Shown in pieces: positions 32,985 to 41,419 of a DNA stretch of 64,000 bases. Both the position numbers and the translations under genes were made by a program. The stretch is taken from the NCBI RefSeq assembly GCF_902463975.1, contig NZ_CABQHJ010000009.1, forward strand, positions 7,460 to 71,459, given 5' to 3'. Every line of letters begins with the position of its first letter. Positions within the stretch are counted from its first letter, which is position 1. Below the pieces are notes generated by a model that saw nothing but the letters and a program-made list of their open reading frames with translations, was not told the DNA's origin and made no database searches. The DNA is from Phascolarctobacterium_A sp902463975. GTDB lineage: Bacteria; Bacillota; Negativicutes; Acidaminococcales; Acidaminococcaceae.

Positions 32985-33222
32985 AAGAGCCTTCGGCGGA
33001 ACGAAAGTATACGGGATTACAGTTGACTGTCCTTGTAAAGGCTGTGACCTGCGTGGCTGTGGCTGTGCCAGTATATGTGACGCATATAAAAAATATAAAT
33101 TCATCCTAACCATTTTAAAGAAGAACCGCCTGGCAAAGGTGCGGGCGGCGAGCGAATGCCGGATGATGCGAGATGAACGCATTGCCGAATGGCGGCGGAA
33201 CAGATGTTGGCCAAAGGGCTAA
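32974..33222 (+). CDS. Cys-rich small phage protein, 82 aa
   Basis: Contains CPCKGCDLRGCGCASICDAYKKYK. This spacing matches a widespread family of small phage proteins with 'CxxC...C.tC..Y' cysteine clusters of unknown role. The C-terminal half is basic. It precedes the structured region and Rep. Confidence 0.65.
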   Translation: MRSERAFGGTKVYGITVDCPCKGCDLRGCGCASICDAYKKYKFILTILKKNRLAKVRAASECRMMRDERIAEWRRNRCWPKG

Positions 33223-33225
33223 ACA

Positions 33226-33316
33226 TATATAATGAAGAAAACTTCTGCGGGGCTTTTCTGTCTCGCAGGTTTCTTCATATATAAAGGCATTTCATTTTAA
33301 GGGCAGCTTAGCCCTT
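33226..33316. other. Hairpins upstream of rep, candidate replication origin
   Basis: A compound hairpin: TATAT/ATATA, ATGAAGAAA/TTTCTTCAT and CTGCG/CGCAG in 33226-33283. A second follows, AAGGGC/GCCCTT in 33299-33316. They lie just ahead of the HUH Rep gene, where double-strand origins of rolling-circle elements often are. A terminator or ncRNA is the alternative. Confidence 0.4.
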
Positions 33317-33374
33317 TAGGCTTGTATGTAAGTAATAACAAAGCGACCACAAAGAAAATCAGGGGGATAAATCA

Positions 33375-34190
33375 ATGGCAATGAGAATAGGCATAAGAGA
33401 AAAAACATATTACTGCCAGGGAACCAGTGAAAGCAAAAAGCCTGATTACATTGAAATTGATTTATTTCCTTTCGTGGATGTCAAATACAAACCTTGCAGA
33501 AGTGGCAGACAGAAGGCAACTACTCCTAAACAGAAGAACCTTAACGATAAAAAGGCACGCAGATATTTTAGGCTGCTGGCCAAAAGCAATTTTGGCAGCA
33601 AAGATATACACCTGACTTTAAGCTATGACAATGATAACCTGCCCGATACACCGGAACAGGGAGAGAAAAGGCTGCGTAATTATATGCGAAGATTGAAAAG
33701 ATTATATAAAGCTAATGGCAAAGAATTAAAATACATCTACGTTACCGAGGTTAGCAGCAAGGGAAGAGTGCATCATCATCTGCTGATTAATCGTGGAGTA
33801 GACCGTGATGCTATCGAAAAAGCATGGGGACACGGTTGGGCGAACAGCAAGCGCATTCAGGCAGAGCATGGAGGTATCGAAGCCCTGGTATGCTATCTGA
33901 GCAAAGATCCTAAAGGCCGCAAAAGATACACTTCATCCCGCAATCTTGTCAAACCGTTGGAATCTGTAAGCGATACCAAAACAAGCCGTAAGCAATTCCA
34001 GCAGCTGACTCTTTGGCCGGAAGACTGTGAAGATATGCAAAAACACTTTGAGCAGAAGCATCCTGATTATCGTATCATCAGCGTGGAGAAATATTATAAT
34101 GCTGTAACCTGCGAATGGTATATCAGAGCGAAGATGGAGCTTAGGGATGACTATAAGCGCAAGAAGGGAGCAAAGCGACGGAATGAATAA
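33375..34190 (+). CDS. HUH-superfamily rolling-circle replication protein
   Basis: A 271-aa protein with the three HUH endonuclease motifs in order: motif 1 HLTLSY (79-84), motif 2 GRVHHHLLI (HUH around 133-135) and motif 3 VCYLSK with likely catalytic Tyr174 and Lys177. Such proteins nick one strand to start rolling-circle replication. It is smaller than P2 gpA and resembles the Rep-like proteins of inoviruses and microviruses. No helicase or primase gene is in the early region, so this is the best candidate replication initiator. Confidence 0.8.
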   Translation: MAMRIGIREKTYYCQGTSESKKPDYIEIDLFPFVDVKYKPCRSGRQKATTPKQKNLNDKKARRYFRLLAKSNFGSKDIHLTLSYDNDNLPDTPEQGEKRLRNYMRRLKRLYKANGKELKYIYVTEVSSKGRVHHHLLINRGVDRDAIEKAWGHGWANSKRIQAEHGGIEALVCYLSKDPKGRKRYTSSRNLVKPLESVSDTKTSRKQFQQLTLWPEDCEDMQKHFEQKHPDYRIISVEKYYNAVTCEWYIRAKMELRDDYKRKKGAKRRNE

Positions 34191-34566
34191 ATTGAATTTA
34201 ATATTGACCATACCGCCTAGCGTCAATCATTGCTATAAAAACTTCAATGTGATGGGACGCCGGAACCGTGTACTTACGCCATTGGCAAGAGCCTGGAAGG
34301 AAGAGGCGTATTATATTGCTAATGCTTTGGCACATCGGGAACGCTGGCGCGTGCCAGAACCGGAAGAAAAGATTGTGCTGGAAGTAGTTGCCTTCTGGCC
34401 AGACGGCAGGCGGCGCGATATGAACAATACGCATAAGCTGCTTTGTGATGCCTTAGAGGGTGCATTATATCTTGATGACAAGATGGTGCTCGTGCGTGAT
34501 ATGGATTTTTCCGTTGACAGGAAGCGGCCTAGGCTAGAGGTATGCGTATATGTGAAAGACGATTAA
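34183..34566 (+). CDS. rusA: RusA-like Holliday junction resolvase
   Basis: Dimeric resolvase that cuts Holliday junctions. ATG 34183 (MNKLNLILTIPPSVNH). The 127-aa protein has the acidic catalytic residues in RRRDMNNTHKLLCDALEGALYLDDKMV, as in RusA. It overlaps the end of rep. Confidence 0.9.
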   Translation: MNKLNLILTIPPSVNHCYKNFNVMGRRNRVLTPLARAWKEEAYYIANALAHRERWRVPEPEEKIVLEVVAFWPDGRRRDMNNTHKLLCDALEGALYLDDKMVLVRDMDFSVDRKRPRLEVCVYVKDD

Positions 34567-34667
34567 AACGCAAAAATAATCTCTAAGAATATAAAACCCT
34601 AGGAAAATACCCATAATAAATTTTTAAGTTTGCATGTAGATTAAGAAAACCGGCAGGAGGGCAGCGT

Positions 34668-35099
34668 ATGACCAAGGAAGAACTAAAAGAAAAGCTGAAA
34701 GGCGCTATGTATGCTCAGCGCACATTGGAGGGAGAACTGGATAAGCTGCAGGAGCTGCGTAGTCTTGCGCAAAAGGTTACGCCTGCTTATAGCCAGGCAC
34801 CGGGAGGCGGCAGCGGGAATGGACAGAAGTTGGAAAACTCCATAGCAAAGATAGTTGAGCAGGAAAAGCTTGTTGCTGAGTGCTGCAATGAGCTGTGCGC
34901 CCAGCTGGCAGAAGTCCGGGTTTTAATTGCACTGCTGCCGATGGGACCAATGCGACTTGTGATGCAGCGCAGGTATTTGAATTACCAGAAGTGGGAACGT
35001 ATAGCAGCAGAGCTTAACTATACATGGCAACATGTACATAAGCTTCATGCCAAAGGTTTAAACAGTATTCTTGAAAGATGCGATAGAATGCGAGGGTGA
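34668..35099 (+). CDS. ArpU/DUF1492-like late transcription regulator
   Basis: A 143-aa protein with an N-terminal coiled coil, a Gly/Ser linker (APGGGSGNGQ) and a C-terminal sigma-70 region-4-like HTH (MQRRYLNYQKWERIAAELNYTWQHVHKLHAKGL). Such proteins control late genes in many Firmicutes phages. It is the last gene before the late region, as expected. Confidence 0.8.
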   Translation: MTKEELKEKLKGAMYAQRTLEGELDKLQELRSLAQKVTPAYSQAPGGGSGNGQKLENSIAKIVEQEKLVAECCNELCAQLAEVRVLIALLPMGPMRLVMQRRYLNYQKWERIAAELNYTWQHVHKLHAKGLNSILERCDRMRG

Positions 35100-35107
35100 A
35101 TCGGTGC

Positions 35108-35180
35108 TATAATGTATAATAGCGAAAGCGTGAGAGAAAAGAATAGCGAGAGCCGTTGGCCATTGGTCGACGGCTTTTCT
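35108..35180 (+). terminator. Late-region boundary: -10-like repeats and a terminator
   Basis: TATAAT occurs twice (35108-35113 and 35115-35120) without a clear -35, which fits an activator-dependent late promoter. After it, AGCCGT and ACGGCT (35151-35156 with 35170-35175) pair and are followed by TTTTCT. Confidence 0.5.
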
Positions 35181-35182
35181 AT

Positions 35183-35535
35183 TGTCCGCGTTTTGTGGAC
35201 AGATGCCCTAGGTTCTTCCAGGAAAATAAAAAGCCTGCGGGTCGGCGAACTCCCGGAAATTGTCTAGCTGTGAATTTAAAAAATCACATTTCCTTCCGCA
35301 GGTAAAAAATTGGACATGTCCAAAAGGCGCAAAATTTTTTCTTGACTTCCACTAATACGCAAAAATTTTTCGTCGACAATTTCATAGCCTGTTAGGAACG
35401 CAAAAAGCGGAAATTTAGCCTGGACAGCATTTCCGCTTTTGCCATTCTCAATTTCCGCACCGCCTAGGCTGCAAAATAGCCTAAAGCGGTGCATCTTATT
35501 ACCAGATTTGTATTGCCTACAGTGGACAAACAGCG
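35183..35535. other. Gene-free structured region before terS, candidate packaging site
   Basis: No gene is credible here. TGGACA occurs four times, at 35196, 35311, 35421 and 35523, spaced 102-115 bp. The second lies in a 14-bp perfect palindrome (TTGGACATGTCCAA). Long inverted repeats are GCAAAAAGCGGAAAT/ATTTCCGCTTTTGC (about 35399-35443), CCTGCGG/CCGCAGG and GCACCGC/GCGGTGC. The place, next to the small terminase gene, fits a cos or pac site. Confidence 0.45.
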
Positions 35536-35550
35536 AAGGAGGTGATGTTC

Positions 35551-36039
35551 ATGGCGAAAAAAATAGTACCAAGAGGCTCCGGCGCTGAGCTTGCACGCCT
35601 GCTGGGCATCACTGACAGGCGCGTGCGCCAGCTGGCAGACGAAGAAATACTTACCCGAGAGCCTGAAGGAGATTACCTTCTCCCCGAGGTTATCGCTGAA
35701 TACTATGCCTATAAATACAAAACTGATGAATCCGTTGACCTGATGAAAGAAAAAGCTCTGCATGAAAAGGCCAAAAGAGAGCTGGCGGAAATCCAGCTGG
35801 CTCAAAAGCGGCGCGAGATGCACGATGCTGCAGATGTAGAGGCTGTCCTGACGGAAATACTAGTCAACTTCCGCAATCAGATACGCGGCATTCCGTCGAA
35901 GATGGCGCCGCTGCTTTTTGGAAAGAGCAAGCCGGAGATTGAAGAGCTGCTGAGCATGGAGGTTGAAGGACGTTTGGAAGAAATCAGGGATTATACACCG
36001 ACCATGTTTGATGCTGTTGATGAGAAGGAGGGCGATTAG
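35551..36039 (+). CDS. Terminase small subunit, Nu1-like
   Basis: Recognises phage DNA for packaging. ATG 35551 follows AAGGAGGTGATGTTC. The 162-aa protein has an N-terminal winged HTH (SGAELARLLGITDRRVRQLADE), then a helical assembly region (KRELAEIQLAQKRREMHDAADVE), as in lambda Nu1. Confidence 0.9.
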   Translation: MAKKIVPRGSGAELARLLGITDRRVRQLADEEILTREPEGDYLLPEVIAEYYAYKYKTDESVDLMKEKALHEKAKRELAEIQLAQKRREMHDAADVEAVLTEILVNFRNQIRGIPSKMAPLLFGKSKPEIEELLSMEVEGRLEEIRDYTPTMFDAVDEKEGD

Positions 36040-36040
36040 C

Positions 36041-38026
36041 ATGTGTGCTCAGAAAACGGTATTGCTTTTACGCCGCATTTTCAACAATGGCCTTAAGCTG
36101 GCACCTAAAACTACTGTCAGCGAATGGGCAGATACCTACCGTATGCTGCCACAGGAATCAGCAGAACCGGGCAGATGGCGCACCGACAGAGCACCTTATC
36201 AGCGCAGCATCATGGATGCCTTCACGGATAAGGGCGTGCATCGTGTTGTTGTCAAGAGCTGCTCGCAGGTGGGAAAGTCAGATATCATGAATAATGTCAT
36301 TGGCCGCTTTGCTCAGCTTGACCCCTGCACCATGATGATGATTCAGCCTACCTTAAGCGACGGCGAGGATTTTTCCAAGAGCCGTATCACACCCATGATT
36401 GAAGCTACCAAAAGCCTGAAAAGCATTTTCCGCGAAAACAAAAGCCGCAATACCAGCAACACTATCATGAGCAAGTATTTTACCGGCGGCAGGCTGATTA
36501 TAGCAGGTGCGAACGCCCCGAGCGGCCTTGCTTCCAAACCTATACGCATTCTGCTTTGCGACGAAGTGGACCGCTTCCCGGATAGTGCCGGCGTAGAAGG
36601 CGACCCGGTTGATTTGGCGGCGAAGAGAACCACTACCTACTTTAACAGGGTGATTGGCCTTTTCAGTACTCCGACGATAAAAGGCACTAGCCGTATTGAT
36701 GACGAGTATATGACCGGTACGCAGGAGGAATGGCAGCACCAGTGCCCGAACTGTGGCGAATTCCACCTTCTTACACACCGGCAGATGCTTGCCGACTTCG
36801 ACAGCAGCGAGGAACATAACAAAAAGCATGTTGTCGTCAGATCAGTGAAATGGATTTGCCCTGACTGCGGCTTTGAATTCAGCGAGAACGATATGCGCAA
36901 CGCCGCGCAGAAGTATGTAGCGCAAAACCCTGCAGCTTTTGCCACAGATACGCGCAGCTTTTTCGTGAACTGTTGGACGAGTCCATGGATTAGCTGGAAC
37001 GATGTCATGAAGGAATGGCTGGAGGCAGAAGGCGACCCGGAGCGTGAGAAGGTAATATACAATACCCGTTTCGGTGAATCTTACGAGCGTAAAGGCAATT
37101 TCGAGAGTGAGGATATCTTCATTAAGCGGCGTGAGGATTATGGCGCTGAGCTGCCGCAAGGAGTTCTGCTGCTGACGGCGGCGGTGGATACGCAGGATAA
37201 TCGCCTGGAATATGAGGTTGCCGGCTGGGGGCATGGTGAAGAACGCTGGGGCATACGCAAAGGCGTTATCCTGGGCGTTCCCGACACGCCCGAGGTATGG
37301 GAGCAATTAGACCGCGTCCTGGACAAAACCTATAAATTTGCTAATGGGCGAGGGTTGAAAATCGCCAGAACCTTTATTGACTGCGGCGGTCACTATACTG
37401 ATTACGTATATGCCTACTGCTTTAAGAATCGTTTCCGTCAGCGCTTTGCTATCAAAGGCTCAAACATGGCCAACGAAGACCTTGTTGCCAAGATTGGCAA
37501 AAAGCAGATGCGTAACAGCTCCATTCCTTTGGTGTTCATCGGCACGGATACGGGCAAGCAGCAAATCATGGACCGTCTCAGCATTGAGGTTCAGGGAGCT
37601 AAGTATATGCATTTTCCGCTAGACGATAAGCGTCGGATGAAAAAATTCGTTGAAGCGCTGCAAGGTCTGCTAAAAAATGACGACAAGAGCCTGAGTAATG
37701 ATGCCGTCATAGAATCTTATGCTAATCGTGGCTATGATCGCATTTATTTTCGCGGTCTGATTTCCGAGGAGCTGGTGCCGCGTAAGAAAAACGGCGTAGT
37801 TGTTTTTCAGTGGACGAACATAGCCAAGGATAAGCGCAATGAGCCGCTGGACCTTGCTGTGTATAATCTTGCCTGCATGCGCAGTATTGCACCTAACTTT
37901 GAAAAGCTGGATGCTATGCTGGCACAGGGCAACAATGGTGAAGCAGGCGGGGCGACGGCTCCTGCACCTGCTGCCAAGCCACAGAAACGCTATGGCTGCA
38001 TTAAACGAGGAAGGAGAACAGAATGA
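36041..38026 (+). CDS. Terminase large subunit, GpA family
   Basis: ATPase and nuclease of the packaging motor. ATG 36041 follows AAGGAGGGCGATTAGC. The 661-aa protein has Walker A at 73-80 (SCSQVGKS), Walker B ILLCDEVDRF, a zinc ribbon (CPNCGEFH and CPDCGFEF) and a C-terminal nuclease domain. It matches the lambda GpA type in length and layout. Confidence 0.95.
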   Translation: MCAQKTVLLLRRIFNNGLKLAPKTTVSEWADTYRMLPQESAEPGRWRTDRAPYQRSIMDAFTDKGVHRVVVKSCSQVGKSDIMNNVIGRFAQLDPCTMMMIQPTLSDGEDFSKSRITPMIEATKSLKSIFRENKSRNTSNTIMSKYFTGGRLIIAGANAPSGLASKPIRILLCDEVDRFPDSAGVEGDPVDLAAKRTTTYFNRVIGLFSTPTIKGTSRIDDEYMTGTQEEWQHQCPNCGEFHLLTHRQMLADFDSSEEHNKKHVVVRSVKWICPDCGFEFSENDMRNAAQKYVAQNPAAFATDTRSFFVNCWTSPWISWNDVMKEWLEAEGDPEREKVIYNTRFGESYERKGNFESEDIFIKRREDYGAELPQGVLLLTAAVDTQDNRLEYEVAGWGHGEERWGIRKGVILGVPDTPEVWEQLDRVLDKTYKFANGRGLKIARTFIDCGGHYTDYVYAYCFKNRFRQRFAIKGSNMANEDLVAKIGKKQMRNSSIPLVFIGTDTGKQQIMDRLSIEVQGAKYMHFPLDDKRRMKKFVEALQGLLKNDDKSLSNDAVIESYANRGYDRIYFRGLISEELVPRKKNGVVVFQWTNIAKDKRNEPLDLAVYNLACMRSIAPNFEKLDAMLAQGNNGEAGGATAPAPAAKPQKRYGCIKRGRRTE

Positions 38027-38250
38027 GCAACGCATTGAACGAACGCTATCGCCAGTACCTGAAGGCGGAGCAGGCTATTCTGGTAACCGGTCAGAGTTAC
38101 CGCATTGGCAATAGGCTGCTGACACGCGCTGACCTTAGCGCCATTCAGGCCGAAATAAATCGCCTGCGAGCTATGGGCGCAACCGAAGACGATAATGCGC
38201 CTGCATCTGAGGGATATAGGCGTGCAAAAAGAGTGCTTTTCCGTGATTAG
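38023..38250 (+). CDS. GpW-like head-completion protein (DUF6148-like)
   Basis: A 75-aa protein with QAILVTGQSYRIGNRLLTRADLSAIQAEINRLR, a pattern seen in small proteins between terminase and portal. Its position equals lambda W, which joins head and tail. It overlaps terL by 4 nt. Confidence 0.75.
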   Translation: MSNALNERYRQYLKAEQAILVTGQSYRIGNRLLTRADLSAIQAEINRLRAMGATEDDNAPASEGYRRAKRVLFRD

Positions 38251-38277
38251 CGCTCAAATAAAACAGGAGGCTACGAA

Positions 38278-39912
38278 ATGAGTAAGAAACGAACACCCTA
38301 CAATCGTAAGGCCAGACATCCTACTGGCCAGACCTTAACACAAGAGCGGCCCACGGGCATCATCCTCAGGCCTGTATTAAACACAGGCTACAGTAATGGT
38401 GGTGCCAGTGCCGAAAAACAAGCTATGCGTGGCTATTGGCCGATAAGGTCCAGCCCGAAAAGTGATGTTGACGTAAATCTGAACATCCTGCGCAATCGCA
38501 GTGCTGATATGGCCATTAACAGCCCTGTTGGCGCTGCTGCCATCAATCGCTACAGGACGCATGTTGTTGGCGCTGGCCTGGTGCCTTCACCTTGTCCCGA
38601 TTACCGTCTTTTAGGCATGAGCCCAGAGGAAGCTGCTGAATGGCGCAGACACACTAAGGCAGAGTTTAATCTGTGGGCGCAGAGCGTAGAGTGTGACCTG
38701 TATCGCAAGCACAACTTTTACGATATGCAGGATGTTGCTTTTATCTCGTCTATTGTGGACGGAGATGCCTGGGCAGCGATTAAATACCGCAAGGCCTTGG
38801 GTGATAATCCTTATACCACCAAGATACAGCTTTTTGAAGCGAGCCGTGTCTGCAATCCTAATACCTATAGTCTTATTGGTGCGCTTAATGAGGTTGAGGT
38901 TCGAAATCCCAAGAATGGCAACAGAATTATCAACGGCGTTGAAATTAATACGGATGGTGCCGTTGTAGCCTATTGGGTTGCCGACCGGGTACCTTATGAC
39001 CCGACGGAAAGCAGGAGCATAAAATGGGTGCGCGTAGAAGCCTTCGGACGCAAAACAGGCGCGCCTAATATCCTGCAAATCAGCCATGAGGAAAGACCGG
39101 AGCAGTACCGCGGCGTGCCGATTCTGGCACCGGCCATTGAAGAATTGAAGCAGATGCACCGTTATAGCACAGCGGAGCTTACTGCTGCAATCATCAAAAG
39201 CTATTTTACTCTGTTCTTCAAAACGCAGGACGCAGGTGAAGGCTTTCCCAATGCTTTGCCGGAAGCCTTTGGCGAGAATGAAAAGGTTGCCTTCGACCAA
39301 TATACCTTTGAGCTGGGTGCTGGCACGATGAACGAGCTGCCGCCTGGCTATGAAGTACAGACTGTCGATGCAAATCGTAGCCTATCCACCTTTGAGGCCT
39401 TCGTCAATGCGCTGATTGCTCAGGTGGGCGCGGCGCTGGAAATTCCTTCAGAGGTGCTGCTGTCGCGCTTCCAGAGCTCGTACAGTGCTGCGCGCGGTGC
39501 CTTGCTGCAGTTTCAAGCTGTTGCTAAGAAGCGGCGCATCTGGTTCGCAAGGGATTTTTGTCAGCCGGTGTATGAGCGCTGGTTGGCTGAGGCGGTGGCT
39601 ATTGGACGCATTCAAGCGCCTGGCTATTTTAGTGACCCGCTACTGCGTAAGGCATGGAGCCGCGCGTCCTGGTATGGCCCGACTATGGGCATGCTTGACC
39701 CGGTGAAAGAGGTTCAGGCCGCCAAGCTGCGTGTTGATTACGGCTTCAGCACTGGTGAACAGGAATCTGCCGAAATCACCGGCACGGAATACGAGGAAAA
39801 CATTGCGCAGCTGCAAGCTGAACATAAGCATTGGCAAGGCAATGGCCTCAATTATCCGCTTCATCAGAATGTAAAGACTGAGGAAGGAGGTGAGAACGAT
39901 GGTGAAAAGTAA
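38278..39912 (+). CDS. Portal protein, lambda type
   Basis: Dodecameric gate for DNA entry and tail attachment. The 544-aa protein belongs to the lambda gpB-like portal family (HVVGAGLVPSPCPDYRLLG; YRGVPILAPAIEELKQMHRYSTAELTAA). The end overlaps the protease start by 14 nt. Confidence 0.93.
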   Translation: MSKKRTPYNRKARHPTGQTLTQERPTGIILRPVLNTGYSNGGASAEKQAMRGYWPIRSSPKSDVDVNLNILRNRSADMAINSPVGAAAINRYRTHVVGAGLVPSPCPDYRLLGMSPEEAAEWRRHTKAEFNLWAQSVECDLYRKHNFYDMQDVAFISSIVDGDAWAAIKYRKALGDNPYTTKIQLFEASRVCNPNTYSLIGALNEVEVRNPKNGNRIINGVEINTDGAVVAYWVADRVPYDPTESRSIKWVRVEAFGRKTGAPNILQISHEERPEQYRGVPILAPAIEELKQMHRYSTAELTAAIIKSYFTLFFKTQDAGEGFPNALPEAFGENEKVAFDQYTFELGAGTMNELPPGYEVQTVDANRSLSTFEAFVNALIAQVGAALEIPSEVLLSRFQSSYSAARGALLQFQAVAKKRRIWFARDFCQPVYERWLAEAVAIGRIQAPGYFSDPLLRKAWSRASWYGPTMGMLDPVKEVQAAKLRVDYGFSTGEQESAEITGTEYEENIAQLQAEHKHWQGNGLNYPLHQNVKTEEGGENDGEK

Positions 39913-41035
39913 ACCATTTTGGGAGATTATCAACAAAGCATCCGAAAATACTGCTGAAATCCGTATTTATGGCGATATCGTCAGCGAAAAGCCTTGGTAT
40001 GACAGCAGTGGCGATGTTTGCCCAATAGGCTTTGCTGATGCATTGGCTAAGCTGGAGGGTAAGCCGGTCTGCATCCGTATCAACAGCAACGGCGGCAATG
40101 TTTTCGCCGCACACGCCATTGCCAACCAGATAAAGTCTTACTCCGGTGATACCACTGTAATGATTGACGGTTTGGCGGCCAGCGCTGCGACAATCATTGC
40201 TATGGCCGGCAAAAAAATCCTTATGCCGGTCAACGCTATGATGATGATTCATGACCCAATGGTTTGCATCGCAGAGCCTGTCAACGCTGAACAGCTGGGC
40301 AAGCTTATTGAAATGCTCAAGCCTGTCAAGGCTAGTATTGTGGCAGCTTATAAGGAGCGCTGCAAGCTCAGCGAAAAAGAATTGGAGACCATGATGCAAA
40401 ACAGCACCTGGCTTACTGCTGAAGAATGCCTTGCCAATGGCTTCTGTGACCAGATTCAAGGTGAGGTTGAACCTGTTCTTGACGGCAATGTGCTTGTGGT
40501 CAACCATGTACGGCATCAGCTGAGCCAGGGAGATGCTGACTTAATTAAAAACAAAATCCACAAAAAGGAGGATAAAACGATGAATGAAAATCTTATGAAT
40601 GCCGTAAACACTATTTTGAGTGCTATCGGTGTCAGAGCAGATGAACAGACCAACAGTGCTGCTCCTGCGAACCAAACCACCGCTCCGGCTAATGAGGAGC
40701 AAATCCGCAATGAGGAAAGAAGCCGTCTGGCAGCGCTCAATGCTTTGGATGATGGCAGTGCTGGCGTGAAGGCTGTAATCAATATGGCCATCAAAGACGG
40801 CAAGACCGCTGATGAAATCAAAGAAACCATTGATGCTATCAAGGGTGATAAGCCTGCTCCTCAGGCATCTGCAGCTCAAAGCTTTATGAATGATTTGATT
40901 GACGACCAGATGAAATCTGGCTCCGGTAATGTAACCGGTCAGCCTGCTAATGGCCTGACTGAGGCAGAGGAAGAAGCCCTGCGCACCGAAAACATGGCTA
41001 AAACTCTGCAGAATATGTATGGAGGTAATAAATAA
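39899..41035 (+). CDS. ClpP-type head maturation protease with C-terminal scaffold
   Basis: ATG 39899 follows GGAGGTGAGAACG. Residues 1-190 are a ClpP/SppA-like serine protease with Ser95 (GLAASAATI) and His118 (MMIHDP). Residues from 228 on are a helical, Ala/Gln-rich scaffold-like domain. This is the lambda C/Nu3 arrangement: one gene gives a protease and, from an inner start, the free scaffold. Confidence 0.92.
   Translation: MVKSKPFWEIINKASENTAEIRIYGDIVSEKPWYDSSGDVCPIGFADALAKLEGKPVCIRINSNGGNVFAAHAIANQIKSYSGDTTVMIDGLAASAATIIAMAGKKILMPVNAMMMIHDPMVCIAEPVNAEQLGKLIEMLKPVKASIVAAYKERCKLSEKELETMMQNSTWLTAEECLANGFCDQIQGEVEPVLDGNVLVVNHVRHQLSQGDADLIKNKIHKKEDKTMNENLMNAVNTILSAIGVRADEQTNSAAPANQTTAPANEEQIRNEERSRLAALNALDDGSAGVKAVINMAIKDGKTADEIKETIDAIKGDKPAPQASAAQSFMNDLIDDQMKSGSGNVTGQPANGLTEAEEEALRTENMAKTLQNMYGGNK
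40580..41035 (+). CDS. Nested scaffold protein (Nu3-like), in frame inside the protease gene
   Basis: AAAAAGGAGGATAAAACG leads directly to ATG 40580, in frame with the protease. It would give a 151-aa scaffold (MNENLMNAVNTILSAIG...) identical to the protease C-terminus. An SD this strong inside a gene is unlikely by chance, and lambda uses the same scheme. Confidence 0.8.
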   Translation: MNENLMNAVNTILSAIGVRADEQTNSAAPANQTTAPANEEQIRNEERSRLAALNALDDGSAGVKAVINMAIKDGKTADEIKETIDAIKGDKPAPQASAAQSFMNDLIDDQMKSGSGNVTGQPANGLTEAEEEALRTENMAKTLQNMYGGNK

Positions 41036-41406
41036 TGGCATATGTAACCAGTGAAAAAAGCAATGTGGACCAGCTTATTGGCGGCACCGCTGTGGCTGCT
41101 CTTACTAAAAACATTACCCTTAAAGGCCTGAGCGCTGAAAAGGCGCTTAAACGAGGCGCTGTGCTGGCTGTCAGTGAAGGCAAATATCAGATTGTTGATG
41201 CTGCATCCGCAACTCCGGCGCTGAAGGTAGCAAACGCTGTGCTGGCCGAAGATGTTGTTGTCGGCACCGGCGATGTAGTTGCTACTGTTTATATTAGCGG
41301 CATTTTCAATGCAGAGGAGATGTCTGTTGGCGCTGCATCTGATTCTGTGCAGGCACACGAGGAAGAACTGCGTGCTGTCGGCATCTATCTGACTCATCTG
41401 CAATAA
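41035..41406 (+). CDS. Head decoration protein, lambda gpD-like
   Basis: A 123-aa protein with a small beta-sandwich (LKRGAVLAVSEGKYQIVDA; VVATVYISGIFNAEEM). Position between scaffold and capsid is that of lambda D, which stabilises the expanded head. The ATG overlaps the protease stop by one base. Confidence 0.88.
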   Translation: MAYVTSEKSNVDQLIGGTAVAALTKNITLKGLSAEKALKRGAVLAVSEGKYQIVDAASATPALKVANAVLAEDVVVGTGDVVATVYISGIFNAEEMSVGAASDSVQAHEEELRAVGIYLTHLQ

Positions 41407-41419
41407 GGAGGAATAAACT

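Noticed and set aside
35276..35494. Reverse-strand 72-aa frame before terS
   Set aside because: No SD, low-complexity product, and the DNA is full of inverted repeats.
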